From the NCBI GenBank assembly GCA_036502345.1, contig DASXYT010000422.1, positions 1 to 64,000 on the forward strand: DNA of 64,000 bases. The letters are read 5' to 3'. The DNA comes from DATEPR01 sp036502345. Lineage in GTDB: Bacteria; Actinomycetota; Actinomycetes; Mycobacteriales; Pseudonocardiaceae. The notes beneath the pieces are model-generated. The model had not been told where the DNA came from. It made no database searches and saw nothing but the letters and a program-made list of their open reading frames with translations. Numbering within the stretch: position 1 is the stretch's first letter; each line of letters opens with the position of its first letter. This document shows, piece by piece, positions 16,424 to 23,609 of the stretch. The position numbers and the translations under genes were made by a program.

Positions 16424-17314
16424 TTAACGGAGTGAGTCCAGCGCCCTGGCCAGCGTGCGGCGGCTGTCCTCCGGCGTCTCCGCCTCGACCGCCAGCCGGT
16501 GGACCACCTTGGCGTAGGTCTCCACCTCGTCAGGTTTGTCCAGATAGAGCGCGCCGCACAGATGCTCCAGGTAGACGACGTCCGGCAGTTCCGGTTCCGC
16601 GAAGCGCAGCAGCGTGAACGAACTCTCCGCGGTCGAGCCACCGAACCGGAACGGCACCACCTGCAGCGAGATGTTCGGGCGTGTCGTCACGTCGAGCAGA
16701 TGAGTCAGTTGTTCGCGCAGCACATCCTCGCCGCCGATGGCGCGGTGCAGCACGGATTCGTCCACAACTGCCCAGAGCCTGCTGTGCGCCGGGTCGGCCA
16801 GTAGCCGCTGCCGGTCCATCCGTAGCTCGACGCGGCGGTCCACCTCGTCGTCGGAAGCGTCCGGCAGACCTCGGCGGACGACGGCCCGGGCGTAGCGCTC
16901 GGTCTGCACGAGCCCTGGCACGAACGTGACCTCGTAGGTCTGGATGCGGGCGGCGGACTCCTCGAGGCCGACGTAGTCCTGGAACCAGCGGGGCAGCAGG
17001 TCGTGGTAGCTGTGCCACCAACCGGGCTGGTTGGATTCGCGGACGAGAGTGAGGAACGCGTCGCGCTCGTCGTCGTCGGTCACGCCGTAGAGGGCCAGCA
17101 GATCGGCGACGTCACGTTCCTTGAGGCTGACCCGTCCGAGTTCGAGGCGGCTGATCTTGGACTCGGAACCGCGGATGGCGTCACCGGCGCGTTCCCGGGT
17201 GATCTGGCCGCGTTCGCGGAGCCTGCGGAGTTGGCCGCCGAGCACCATACGACGGGCTGTCGGACCTGTTGCCGACCCTCCCGTGGACACCAATGCCTCC
17301 TGCGACTCGCTCAC
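16424..17314 (-). CDS. XRE family regulator with DUF5753 domain, 296 aa
   Basis: An N-terminal lambda-repressor-like HTH (residues about 20-75, with LRRLRERGQITRERAGDAIR and SESKISRLELGRVSL) is followed by DUF5753 (QTYEVTFVPGLVQTERYARAV, then VVDESVLHR, and ISLQVVPFR). This is the regulator partner of DUF397 proteins, a two-gene system linked to development and antibiotic control in Streptomyces. It lies directly upstream of a DUF397 gene here. Confidence 0.94.
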   Translation of the reverse strand: MSESQEALVSTGGSATGPTARRMVLGGQLRRLRERGQITRERAGDAIRGSESKISRLELGRVSLKERDVADLLALYGVTDDDERDAFLTLVRESNQPGWWHSYHDLLPRWFQDYVGLEESAARIQTYEVTFVPGLVQTERYARAVVRRGLPDASDDEVDRRVELRMDRQRLLADPAHSRLWAVVDESVLHRAIGGEDVLREQLTHLLDVTTRPNISLQVVPFRFGGSTAESSFTLLRFAEPELPDVVYLEHLCGALYLDKPDEVETYAKVVHRLAVEAETPEDSRRTLARALDSLR

Positions 17315-17392
17315 CTGCGCGACCCGGCACGTTACACGCCCCCGGGGGTTGGTGGTCAGCGACGCGGCTGGCCCGATGCGGGTGTCACCCGT

Positions 17393-17896
17393 TCAGCCGC
17401 TGATGGCGACTTCGGCCTCGATCTCGACCGGGATGTGGAAGGGCAGTTCGGCCAGACCGACGGCTGAGCGCGCATGGCTGCCGGCGGACGGTCCCCACAG
17501 TTGCAGGATGAGGTCGGAGAACCCGTTGATCACGGCAGGCGTGGCGGCGAAACCGGGCGCGGCGTTGACCATTCCGAACACGCGCAGCCACGCGGTGACC
17601 CGATCCAGGTCGCCGAGTTCGCGCTGGAGGCCGGCCAGTACGGCGAGCGCGGTGAGTCGGGCGGATTCGTAGGCCTGGTCCGGGGTGACTTCGGAATCGG
17701 GCTCGGTGCCGACCTTGCCGAACGGCCCGGCGATGGAGCCGTCCGGGTGCAGCGGGGCGTGGCCGGAGACGAAGGCCCGGTCCCCGTACACCCGAACCCA
17801 CGGAAACGGCAGCTCGACGCCGGTTGGCAGGCGAACGGGTTCCGGCAGGGTGAGGCCGAGGTCGGCGAGTTTCTGCTCGATCAACATGGCAGCCAT
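17393..17896 (-). CDS. RidA/YjgF family protein, 167 aa
   Basis: A member of the Rid superfamily: LPTGVELPFPWVRVYGDRAFVSGH, a YESARLTALAVLAGLQRELGDLDRV helix and a C-terminal VEIEAEVAI strand. True RidA enzymes hydrolyse reactive enamine/imine intermediates using an Arg near the C-terminus. That Arg context is not clear here, so it may belong to a divergent Rid subgroup. ATG 17896 or 17887 are both possible; longer upstream frames run into the palindrome and repeats and look non-coding. Confidence 0.82.
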   Translation of the reverse strand: MAAMLIEQKLADLGLTLPEPVRLPTGVELPFPWVRVYGDRAFVSGHAPLHPDGSIAGPFGKVGTEPDSEVTPDQAYESARLTALAVLAGLQRELGDLDRVTAWLRVFGMVNAAPGFAATPAVINGFSDLILQLWGPSAGSHARSAVGLAELPFHIPVEIEAEVAISG

Positions 17897-17927
17897 GCTG
17901 CCACTGTGGTCGGTGCCCGGCTGTTGG

Positions 17928-17953
17928 CCGGCCAGCGGCCGGCCGCTGGCCGG
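17928..17953. repeat. 26-bp perfect palindrome upstream of the RidA gene
   Basis: An 11-bp arm (17928-17938, beginning CCGGCCAGCGG) and its exact complement (17943-17953) flank a self-complementary CCGG, so the full 26 bp is a perfect palindrome. It lies 32-57 nt upstream of the RidA start, between that gene and the repeat array. In RNA it would form a very stable hairpin on either strand; in DNA it could be a cruciform or protein site. Confidence 0.8.
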
Positions 17954-18038
17954 GGAGTGGTGCTGGTGTCGGGAGCGGTGGCCGGTGCCCGGGGAGCGAT
18001 TCGCTGCGGGTGAGCGCAATGCTGCCGGGTGCCGCCGC

Positions 18039-18740
18039 CGAGCCCGCCCGCGCACCCGAACTGGCGAAACCGCCCGCCGCGTGTCGACCCCCGTGGTTGG
18101 CGTGTCGACTGCTGTGGCCGGCGAGGCGACTGTTGCCGCTGGCGAGTGAACCCAGCGGCCGGCGACTCGACTGCTGCCGCTGGCGTGTCGACCCCTGCGG
18201 CCGCCGGGTCGACTGCTGTGGCCGACGAGTCGACCCTGCCGCCCGCGAGTCGACCTCTGCGGTGGGTGAGTCGACCTCCCGTGGCCGACTCGTCCACCGT
18301 CTTAGCGGACTCGCCCGCCCGCGCACCCGAACTGGCGAAGACCGGCCGCCGCGTGTCGACCCCTGCCGCCGCCGAGTCGACTGCTACGTCCGGCGAGTCG
18401 ACCCCCGCCGCTGGCGAGTCGACCCCTCCGGCGAGTCGACCCCTCCGGTGGGCGAGTTGACCTCCCGTCGCCGACTCGCCCACCGCCTTCGCGGATTCGC
18501 CCGCCCGCACCGACGAATCGGCCATTTTCGCAGCCGAGTCGGCTGGTCTGGCTGGTGATTCGACTGATACCACTGCGATTCGGCCATTGCCGGCGCCGAG
18601 CCGACTGGCGGGTGCGGCGGCGAATCGGCCCGTGGGGTGGGCGATGTGGCCGCCGGCCTCGGCGATGTGGCCGCCGCGTCGGCGAATCGACTGGTGTCGT
18701 TGGCGAGTCGGCTGGCGCGGCGGGCGTGTCGACCTGTCGC
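18039..18740. repeat. About 0.7 kb of 21-bp tandem repeats (GTCGAC-centred minisatellite)
   Basis: The motif GAGTCGACY recurs about every 21 nt: 18083, 18104, 18125, 18187, 18208, 18229, 18249, 18270, then 18355, 18376, 18397, 18418, 18435, 18456. A more degenerate form (GCGAATCG, GCGATGTGG) continues to about 18740. Some intervals are 20 or 17 nt, so reading frame is not conserved. A higher-order duplication is present: 27 identical nt at 18042-18068 and 18313-18339, and a second related block at 18261 and 18447. Long open frames cross it on both strands but change phase and lack starts. I regard it as non-coding. It fills the whole gap between ridA and clpP2. Confidence 0.85.
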
Positions 18741-18781
18741 CGCGCCCTAACGCGCCGCTGCCGGCCGCATCCGGGGTGCCC

Positions 18782-19405
18782 TCACCTGGCCTCCGACAGC
18801 TTCCGGTAGGGCAGCAGCTCATCGACTATGCCGTACTCCTGGGCGTCCGTCGCCGTCAGCACCTTGTCCCGCTCGATGTCCCGCCGGATCTCCTCTATGT
18901 CCCTTCCCGTGTGCAGGGCCAGCGTCGTCTCCAACTGCTCCCGGATTCGCTGGATCTCGGCCGCCTGGATCTCCAGGTCGGACACCTGGCCATAAGCACC
19001 CTCCATGGCCGGCTGATGAATCAGGATCCGCGCGTTCGGCAGCGCGAACCGCTTGCCCGGTGTGCCGGCCGCCAGGATCACAGCGGCTGCCGACGCCGCC
19101 TGACCAAGGCACACCGTCTCGATGTCCGACCGGACATATCGCATCGTGTCGTAGATCGCCATCAACGACGTGCTGGCACCGCCGGGTGAGTTGATGTACA
19201 GGTGAATGTCCCGATCGGGATCGTCGGCCTCCAACCACAGCAACTGAGCCATGATGTCGTTCGCCGACGCGTCGTCCACCTGTGTACCCAGGAACACGAC
19301 ACGCTCGGAGAACAGCTTGTTGTACGGATCGGACTCCTGGACGCCGTAACTGGTCTGCTCCACGAACGACGGCAGCGTACGACGGGCCTGCGGTGTGTTG
19401 TGCAT
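18782..19405 (-). CDS. clpP2: ATP-dependent Clp protease proteolytic subunit (ClpP2-like), 207 aa
   Basis: A ClpP serine peptidase subunit. The actinobacterial ClpP2-type signature CLGQAASAAAVILAAGTPGKR places Ser near residue 105; HQPAMEGAYGQ places His at 130; the Asp lies in an ERDKVLTATDAQEYGIVD segment. It starts 13 nt after clpP1, so the two subunits form an operon and probably a mixed tetradecamer, as in mycobacteria. No clpX or tig is adjacent, which is the usual location of the main pair, so this may be a second copy. Confidence 0.94.
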   Translation of the reverse strand: MHNTPQARRTLPSFVEQTSYGVQESDPYNKLFSERVVFLGTQVDDASANDIMAQLLWLEADDPDRDIHLYINSPGGASTSLMAIYDTMRYVRSDIETVCLGQAASAAAVILAAGTPGKRFALPNARILIHQPAMEGAYGQVSDLEIQAAEIQRIREQLETTLALHTGRDIEEIRRDIERDKVLTATDAQEYGIVDELLPYRKLSEAR

Positions 19406-19418
19406 GGCAGATCCCCAG

Positions 19419-20018
19419 TCAGACAGTCTTCGGCGGGCGGCGGACGATGTGGTCGATGAAGCCGTAGTCGAGCGCTTCCTGCGCTGTGAACCAGCGGTCC
19501 CGGTCGGCGTCGGCGGTGATCCGCTCCAGTGTCTGCCCGGTCTGCGCGGCCGTCAGTTCCGCCATCCGCAGCTTCATCTGGCCGAGAACCGCTGCCCGGA
19601 TGCTGATGTCGGTCGCTGTGCCGCCGACGCCACCGGATGGCTGGTGCATCACGACGCGCGTGTTCGGTAACGCGTACCGCTTGCCCGGGGTGCCGGATGA
19701 CAACAGGAACTGACCCATCGACGCCACGAAACCCATGCCCCACGTGGCGACGTCCGGCTCGATCAGGTTCATCGTGTCGTAGATCGCCATGCCCGCGGTG
19801 ACCGAGCCTCCGGGCGAGTTGATGTAGAACGTGATGTCGCGCTGCGGATCCTCGGCGGCGAGCAGCAGCAACTGCCCCGTGATGTGGTTGGCGACGTCGT
19901 CGTCCACTTCGCTGCCCAGGAACACGATTCTGGATCTGAGCAGCTGCTCGAACACCGAATCGTTCAGCGTCAGGCCGGCTGTGTCCGGCCCCATGGCGGG
20001 CAGTGGCTGCTGGGTCAT
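19419..20018 (-). CDS. clpP1: ATP-dependent Clp protease proteolytic subunit (ClpP1-like), 199 aa
   Basis: ClpP family: INSPGGSVTAGMAIYDTM, catalytic Ser100 in GFVASMGQFLLSSGTPGKR, His125 in VVMHQPSGG, and an RDRWFTAQEALDYGFID segment with the Asp. ATG 20018 is chosen because GGAGG lies 8 nt upstream and conserved sequence begins soon after; longer frames upstream are shadows of the acyltransferase. Unfolded substrates would be delivered by a Clp ATPase encoded elsewhere. Confidence 0.94.
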   Translation of the reverse strand: MTQQPLPAMGPDTAGLTLNDSVFEQLLRSRIVFLGSEVDDDVANHITGQLLLLAAEDPQRDITFYINSPGGSVTAGMAIYDTMNLIEPDVATWGMGFVASMGQFLLSSGTPGKRYALPNTRVVMHQPSGGVGGTATDISIRAAVLGQMKLRMAELTAAQTGQTLERITADADRDRWFTAQEALDYGFIDHIVRRPPKTV

Positions 20019-20101
20019 CGCTGGCACCTCCGGTCGTGGATCATGGAATGTCCACTTCCGACCGTAGGGCGCCCGAAGCTGCCCTGTCTGCCTTGTTCGC
20101 T

Positions 20102-21277
20102 CTACGCGTGTTCGCTGACAGCGAGCGGTGGCCGTGCCGGTCGCGTGATTCCGATCGGCCATTTCCGAAGATACCGTTCGATCGGCCGTTCGGTGAGATA
20201 GTGCAGGGCAGCGGCCAACGCCACCGCGAGCGCCACGAACGCGGTGAACGCCGCTCCGTCGGCCAACCATCCTGTTTGCTGCCACCAACCCCACGTCAAC
20301 GTGAGCAGCAACAGTGGCTTGTGCACCAGGTACAGCGCGAACGACCACTCACCCAACCGCAGCGGCAGCCACCAGCTCAGCCCGGTGCGCTGGCCGTCCA
20401 GATCACTGGTCGCCGCGGCCAGCAACAGCAGGCTGAACAGCGGCAGCGCCAGGAGCGCGACGAACGGCCGCGCCACGGCGTCGCCCGTGTGCACGGTGAA
20501 CGTGGTCAGCTGCCACATGACCAGCCCGAGACCGAGCACCGCGAACAACGCGCACAACCCGGGCCTCGCCAGCCGGACGCCGATGCTGACCGACCTCGCC
20601 AACACCATGCCCAGCAGGAACTCGCCGAAGCGGTAGGGCGGGAAGATGAAGAACAGCCAGTAGCTCAGCGACCCGGACATGTGCATTCCGTTGGCCACCA
20701 ACGGTGCCACGGTCATCACGACCAGGGTGATCCCGGCGGTCACCGCCAAGCCCTTGCCACGCAACCGGCTCAGCGGGCCGATGACAAAAGGGAACAACAG
20801 GTAGAAGAACATCTCACAGGACAACGACCAGCTCACACCGTTGCCGCCGAAGTACACACCCTGATGCGGCGACCACGCCTGGAGTAACAGGATGTCCGCC
20901 ACATGGCCGATCGTGCCTGGCAGCTTCTCCTGCGTCGCCAGCACTGTGAACGCCACGATTGCGAGCAGGAACTGTAGCGGCCACACCCTGGCGAACCGCA
21001 TCCACAGGAACCGGCCGGGGTTGGGCGTGTTCGCCGACCACGTCAACACGAAGCCGGACAGCATGAAGAAGAAGCTGACGCCCACGTACCCGTAACTGGC
21101 CAGCACGGTCAGCGACGCGGCGTTGGTGAACTGGGCACCGACATGGCAGAAGACCACGGCCAGCGCGCCGAAGAAGCGCAGCCCGGTGAGCGTGTCGAGC
21201 CGAGGCGGCCGACGACGAGCAGGCGATCCCGACTGAGCACGCGCCACCGGTCGGACACGTACCTCAGTCGTCGCCAT
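20102..21277 (-). CDS. Acyltransferase 3 (OafA/YrhL-like) membrane protein, 391 aa
   Basis: An integral membrane acyltransferase that O-acetylates or acylates surface glycans or small molecules. After a basic N-terminus, LDTLTGLRFFGALAVVFCHVG is the family signature with conserved Arg and His. About ten hydrophobic segments follow, including VSFFFMLSGFVLTW with the second signature, and a FALYLVHKPLLLL segment near the end. ATG 21277 fits the family start; the longer frame adds 11 residues. Substrate unknown, no glycan genes adjacent. Confidence 0.92.
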   Translation of the reverse strand: MATTEVRVRPVARAQSGSPARRRPPRLDTLTGLRFFGALAVVFCHVGAQFTNAASLTVLASYGYVGVSFFFMLSGFVLTWSANTPNPGRFLWMRFARVWPLQFLLAIVAFTVLATQEKLPGTIGHVADILLLQAWSPHQGVYFGGNGVSWSLSCEMFFYLLFPFVIGPLSRLRGKGLAVTAGITLVVMTVAPLVANGMHMSGSLSYWLFFIFPPYRFGEFLLGMVLARSVSIGVRLARPGLCALFAVLGLGLVMWQLTTFTVHTGDAVARPFVALLALPLFSLLLLAAATSDLDGQRTGLSWWLPLRLGEWSFALYLVHKPLLLLTLTWGWWQQTGWLADGAAFTAFVALAVALAAALHYLTERPIERYLRKWPIGITRPARPPLAVSEHA

Positions 21278-21385
21278 GACCTTAATGGTTGCCCGTGAAG
21301 CTGGCACCAAACCCAGACCGGCCTGGGGACTGGCTAAGGGAGGTGTGTGATTTTCTTAGGCTGCACCCGGGATGTGTGTTCTCGG

Positions 21386-22180
21386 TTACTTTTTGCCGGC
21401 GTTCTGCTCGTCGCGCCAGGCAACCCAGTCGCGCAGCAGACCAAGATCACTGCCCGGCTCACCCGCCAGGTTGAACAGCGAGACGCCTGCCTCCACCAGT
21501 GTCGGACCGACTTCTTCCGGCGAACGGCGCACCTCGGTCGAGCGCTCGATCAGCGCGGGATCCCTGCCCACGTCGGCACAGTGCTGGTCCAGGATCGCGC
21601 CCTTGCGGCGCATCGTGTCCACACCGCCGAACGCGTGCCAGATGTCGGCGTGCTCGGCGACCATCCGCAGGGTGCGCTTCTCGCCACCGCCACCGATCAG
21701 CACCGGGATCTGCCGCGTGGGCCGCGGGTTCAGCAGGCCGAAGCGCTTCTTGATCCTGGGCAGCGCGTGCGACAGGTCGGTGAGGCGGCTGCCCGGGGTG
21801 CCGAAGTCGTAGCCGTACTCGTCGTAGTCCTTCTGGAACCAGCCGGAACCGATGCCCAGGATCAGCCTGCCGTCGCTGATGTGGTCCACGGTGCGGGCCA
21901 TGTCCGCCAGCAGTTCGGGATTGCGGTAGCTGTTGCAGGTGACGAGCGCGCCGATCTCCACCCGTGATGTCGCCTCGGCCCAGGCGCCGAGCATCGTCCA
22001 GCACTCGAAGTGCAGGCCGTCCGGCTCGCCGGACAACGGGAAGAAGTGGTCCCAGTTGAACAGCACGTCGACGCCTGCGTCCTCGATGGCCGCCGCGGAG
22101 CGACGGATGGCCGCGTAGTCGTTGTGCTGGGGCTGGAGTTGGTAGCCGATCCGCAGCTGCCTGGCCTGGGGTGTCGTCAC
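21386..22180 (-). CDS. LLM class F420-dependent oxidoreductase, 264 aa
   Basis: A luciferase-like TIM-barrel oxidoreductase of the F420 group: IGYQLQPQHNDYAAIRR at the start, DVLFNWDHFFPLSGEP, IGALVTCNSYRNPELLADMARTVDHISDGRL, and GIGSGWFQKDYDEYGYDF, which is diagnostic of TIGR03560-like F420 enzymes. It reduces or oxidises an unknown organic substrate with cofactor F420. The GTG start at 22180 is 21 nt from the end of the cysteine desulfurase-like gene upstream on the same strand, so the two may be co-transcribed. Confidence 0.9.
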   Translation of the reverse strand: MTTPQARQLRIGYQLQPQHNDYAAIRRSAAAIEDAGVDVLFNWDHFFPLSGEPDGLHFECWTMLGAWAEATSRVEIGALVTCNSYRNPELLADMARTVDHISDGRLILGIGSGWFQKDYDEYGYDFGTPGSRLTDLSHALPRIKKRFGLLNPRPTRQIPVLIGGGGEKRTLRMVAEHADIWHAFGGVDTMRRKGAILDQHCADVGRDPALIERSTEVRRSPEEVGPTLVEAGVSLFNLAGEPGSDLGLLRDWVAWRDEQNAGKK

Positions 22181-22201
22181 GTGATCACCCTAGAGGCCCG
22201 C

Positions 22202-23407
22202 TCAGCCTGCCGCGATCTTCGCCACCCCGGCCAGTAGCCGGTCGATGTCCGATTCGTCGGTGTAGGGCGCGATTCCGGCCCGCACGGCGCCGGCATCGCC
22301 GAGGCCGAGCCACCGGGAGCACTCCAGCGCGTAGAAGCTGCCGGCCGGCGCGTTCACGCCGTACTCGGCCAGCAGTCGGTGCACCTGGGCACCCGGCGTG
22401 CCGGCCACCGTGAACAACACTGTCGGCGTGCGCCTGCGGCCGACAGCGCCATGGCTGGTGACACCGTCGATCCCGGCCAGACCGGACTCCAGCCGGTCCA
22501 GCAGCGCGGCTTCGTGCTCCTCGACGGCCGTCATCGACGCGATCAGCCTGGCCCGCCGAGTGCCGGTACCGGGCACGATGCCGGCCAGGAAGTCGACCGC
22601 CGCTGTCGTGCCCGCGAGCAGTTCGTAGGGCAGGGTGCCCAGTTCGAACCGTTCCGGAACCGCATCACTGGCCGGCAGCAGCTTGTCCGGGTGCAGGGTC
22701 TCCAGCAGCGCGGGATCAGCGGCCAGCACGCCGAGGTGCGGTCCGAGGAACTTGTACGGAGCACACGCGTAGAAGTCCACGCCCAGCGCCGGCACGTCGA
22801 CCGGGGCGTGTGGCGTGAGGTGCACGCCGTCCAGGTGGACCAGCGCGCCGACGGCGTGTGCCGCCTCGGCGATCGCAGGCGCGTCCGGCCTGGTGCCGAG
22901 CAGGTTGGACGCCGCCGTCACCGCGACAACGCGGGTCCGGTCGGACAGCAGGTCGGTGACCGCCGACACGGCCAGTTCGCCGGTCGCACGGTCGAACTCG
23001 GCCCACTTCACGGTGGCGCCGGACAGTTCGGCGGCCCGCACCCACGGTCGGATGTTGGCGTCGTGGTCCAGCCTGGTCACGACGATCTCGTCGCCCGGTC
23101 CCCAGTCCGCGGACAGCGTCCTGGCCAGGTCGTAGGTCAGCTGGGTCATGCTCCTGCCGAACACGACACCTCGCGGGTCGACGTGCAGCAGGTCGGCCAT
23201 GGCCTGCCTGGCCTCGGTCACGATGCCGGTGGCGCGCAACTCGGCGGTGGTGACGATGCCCCGGTTCGCGACTGCGGCGCGCAGGGTGCCCGCTACGGCG
23301 TCGGCCACCACGTCCGGCGTCTGCGAACCGCCGGGTCCGTCGAAGTGCGCGGCACCCTCTTCGAGGGCGGGGAAGTGGCTCCTGACCTCGGCAATGGGGT
23401 AGGACAC
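22202..23407 (-). CDS. Cysteine desulfurase-like PLP enzyme (TIGR01976 type), 401 aa
   Basis: A class V aminotransferase-fold protein. The PLP Lys is in DFYACAPYKFLGPHLG (near residue 224). The FDGPGGSQTP N-terminus and TRLDHDANIRPW segment match the TIGR01976 subgroup of SufS-like proteins. The C-terminal region has FYALECSRWLGL; whether that Cys equals the persulfide Cys of true desulfurases is unclear, so desulfurase activity is not assured. GTG 23407 start. Confidence 0.88.
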   Translation of the reverse strand: MSYPIAEVRSHFPALEEGAAHFDGPGGSQTPDVVADAVAGTLRAAVANRGIVTTAELRATGIVTEARQAMADLLHVDPRGVVFGRSMTQLTYDLARTLSADWGPGDEIVVTRLDHDANIRPWVRAAELSGATVKWAEFDRATGELAVSAVTDLLSDRTRVVAVTAASNLLGTRPDAPAIAEAAHAVGALVHLDGVHLTPHAPVDVPALGVDFYACAPYKFLGPHLGVLAADPALLETLHPDKLLPASDAVPERFELGTLPYELLAGTTAAVDFLAGIVPGTGTRRARLIASMTAVEEHEAALLDRLESGLAGIDGVTSHGAVGRRRTPTVLFTVAGTPGAQVHRLLAEYGVNAPAGSFYALECSRWLGLGDAGAVRAGIAPYTDESDIDRLLAGVAKIAAG

Positions 23408-23500
23408 GGGGCCTCCGTCCTCGGCCCGACGGACCGTCGACCCAGCTTATCCGGCGGCCATGAGCCTGATTCACAGCTGGGATGGGTGAACGACACATCC

Positions 23501-23532
23501 TTGACGACTTATTTCAAGCCTTGATATCAAGG
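23501..23532 (+). promoter_or_regulatory. GH30 gene promoter with 14-bp palindrome
   Basis: A -35-like TTGACG (23501-23506) is followed by a perfect palindrome CCTTGATATCAAGG (23519-23532), which covers the position where the -10 hexamer should be (ATATCA or TGATAT). A repressor bound there would block RNA polymerase. The regulator is not adjacent. Palindrome is directly seen; promoter role is inferred. Confidence 0.55.
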
Positions 23533-23609
23533 TGCGGCGAGGTGTGAACGAGATCACTGCCGGTCGGCCCACCGGTCCCCGTTTCGAACCGATGGAGGGA
23601 GTACCTCTC

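Noticed and set aside
17881..18822. A 313-codon minus-strand frame through the 21-bp repeats
   Set aside because: It begins antisense within clpP2, changes repeat phase several times, has low-complexity sequence in every frame and no ribosome site. The repeat unit is not frame-conserved.
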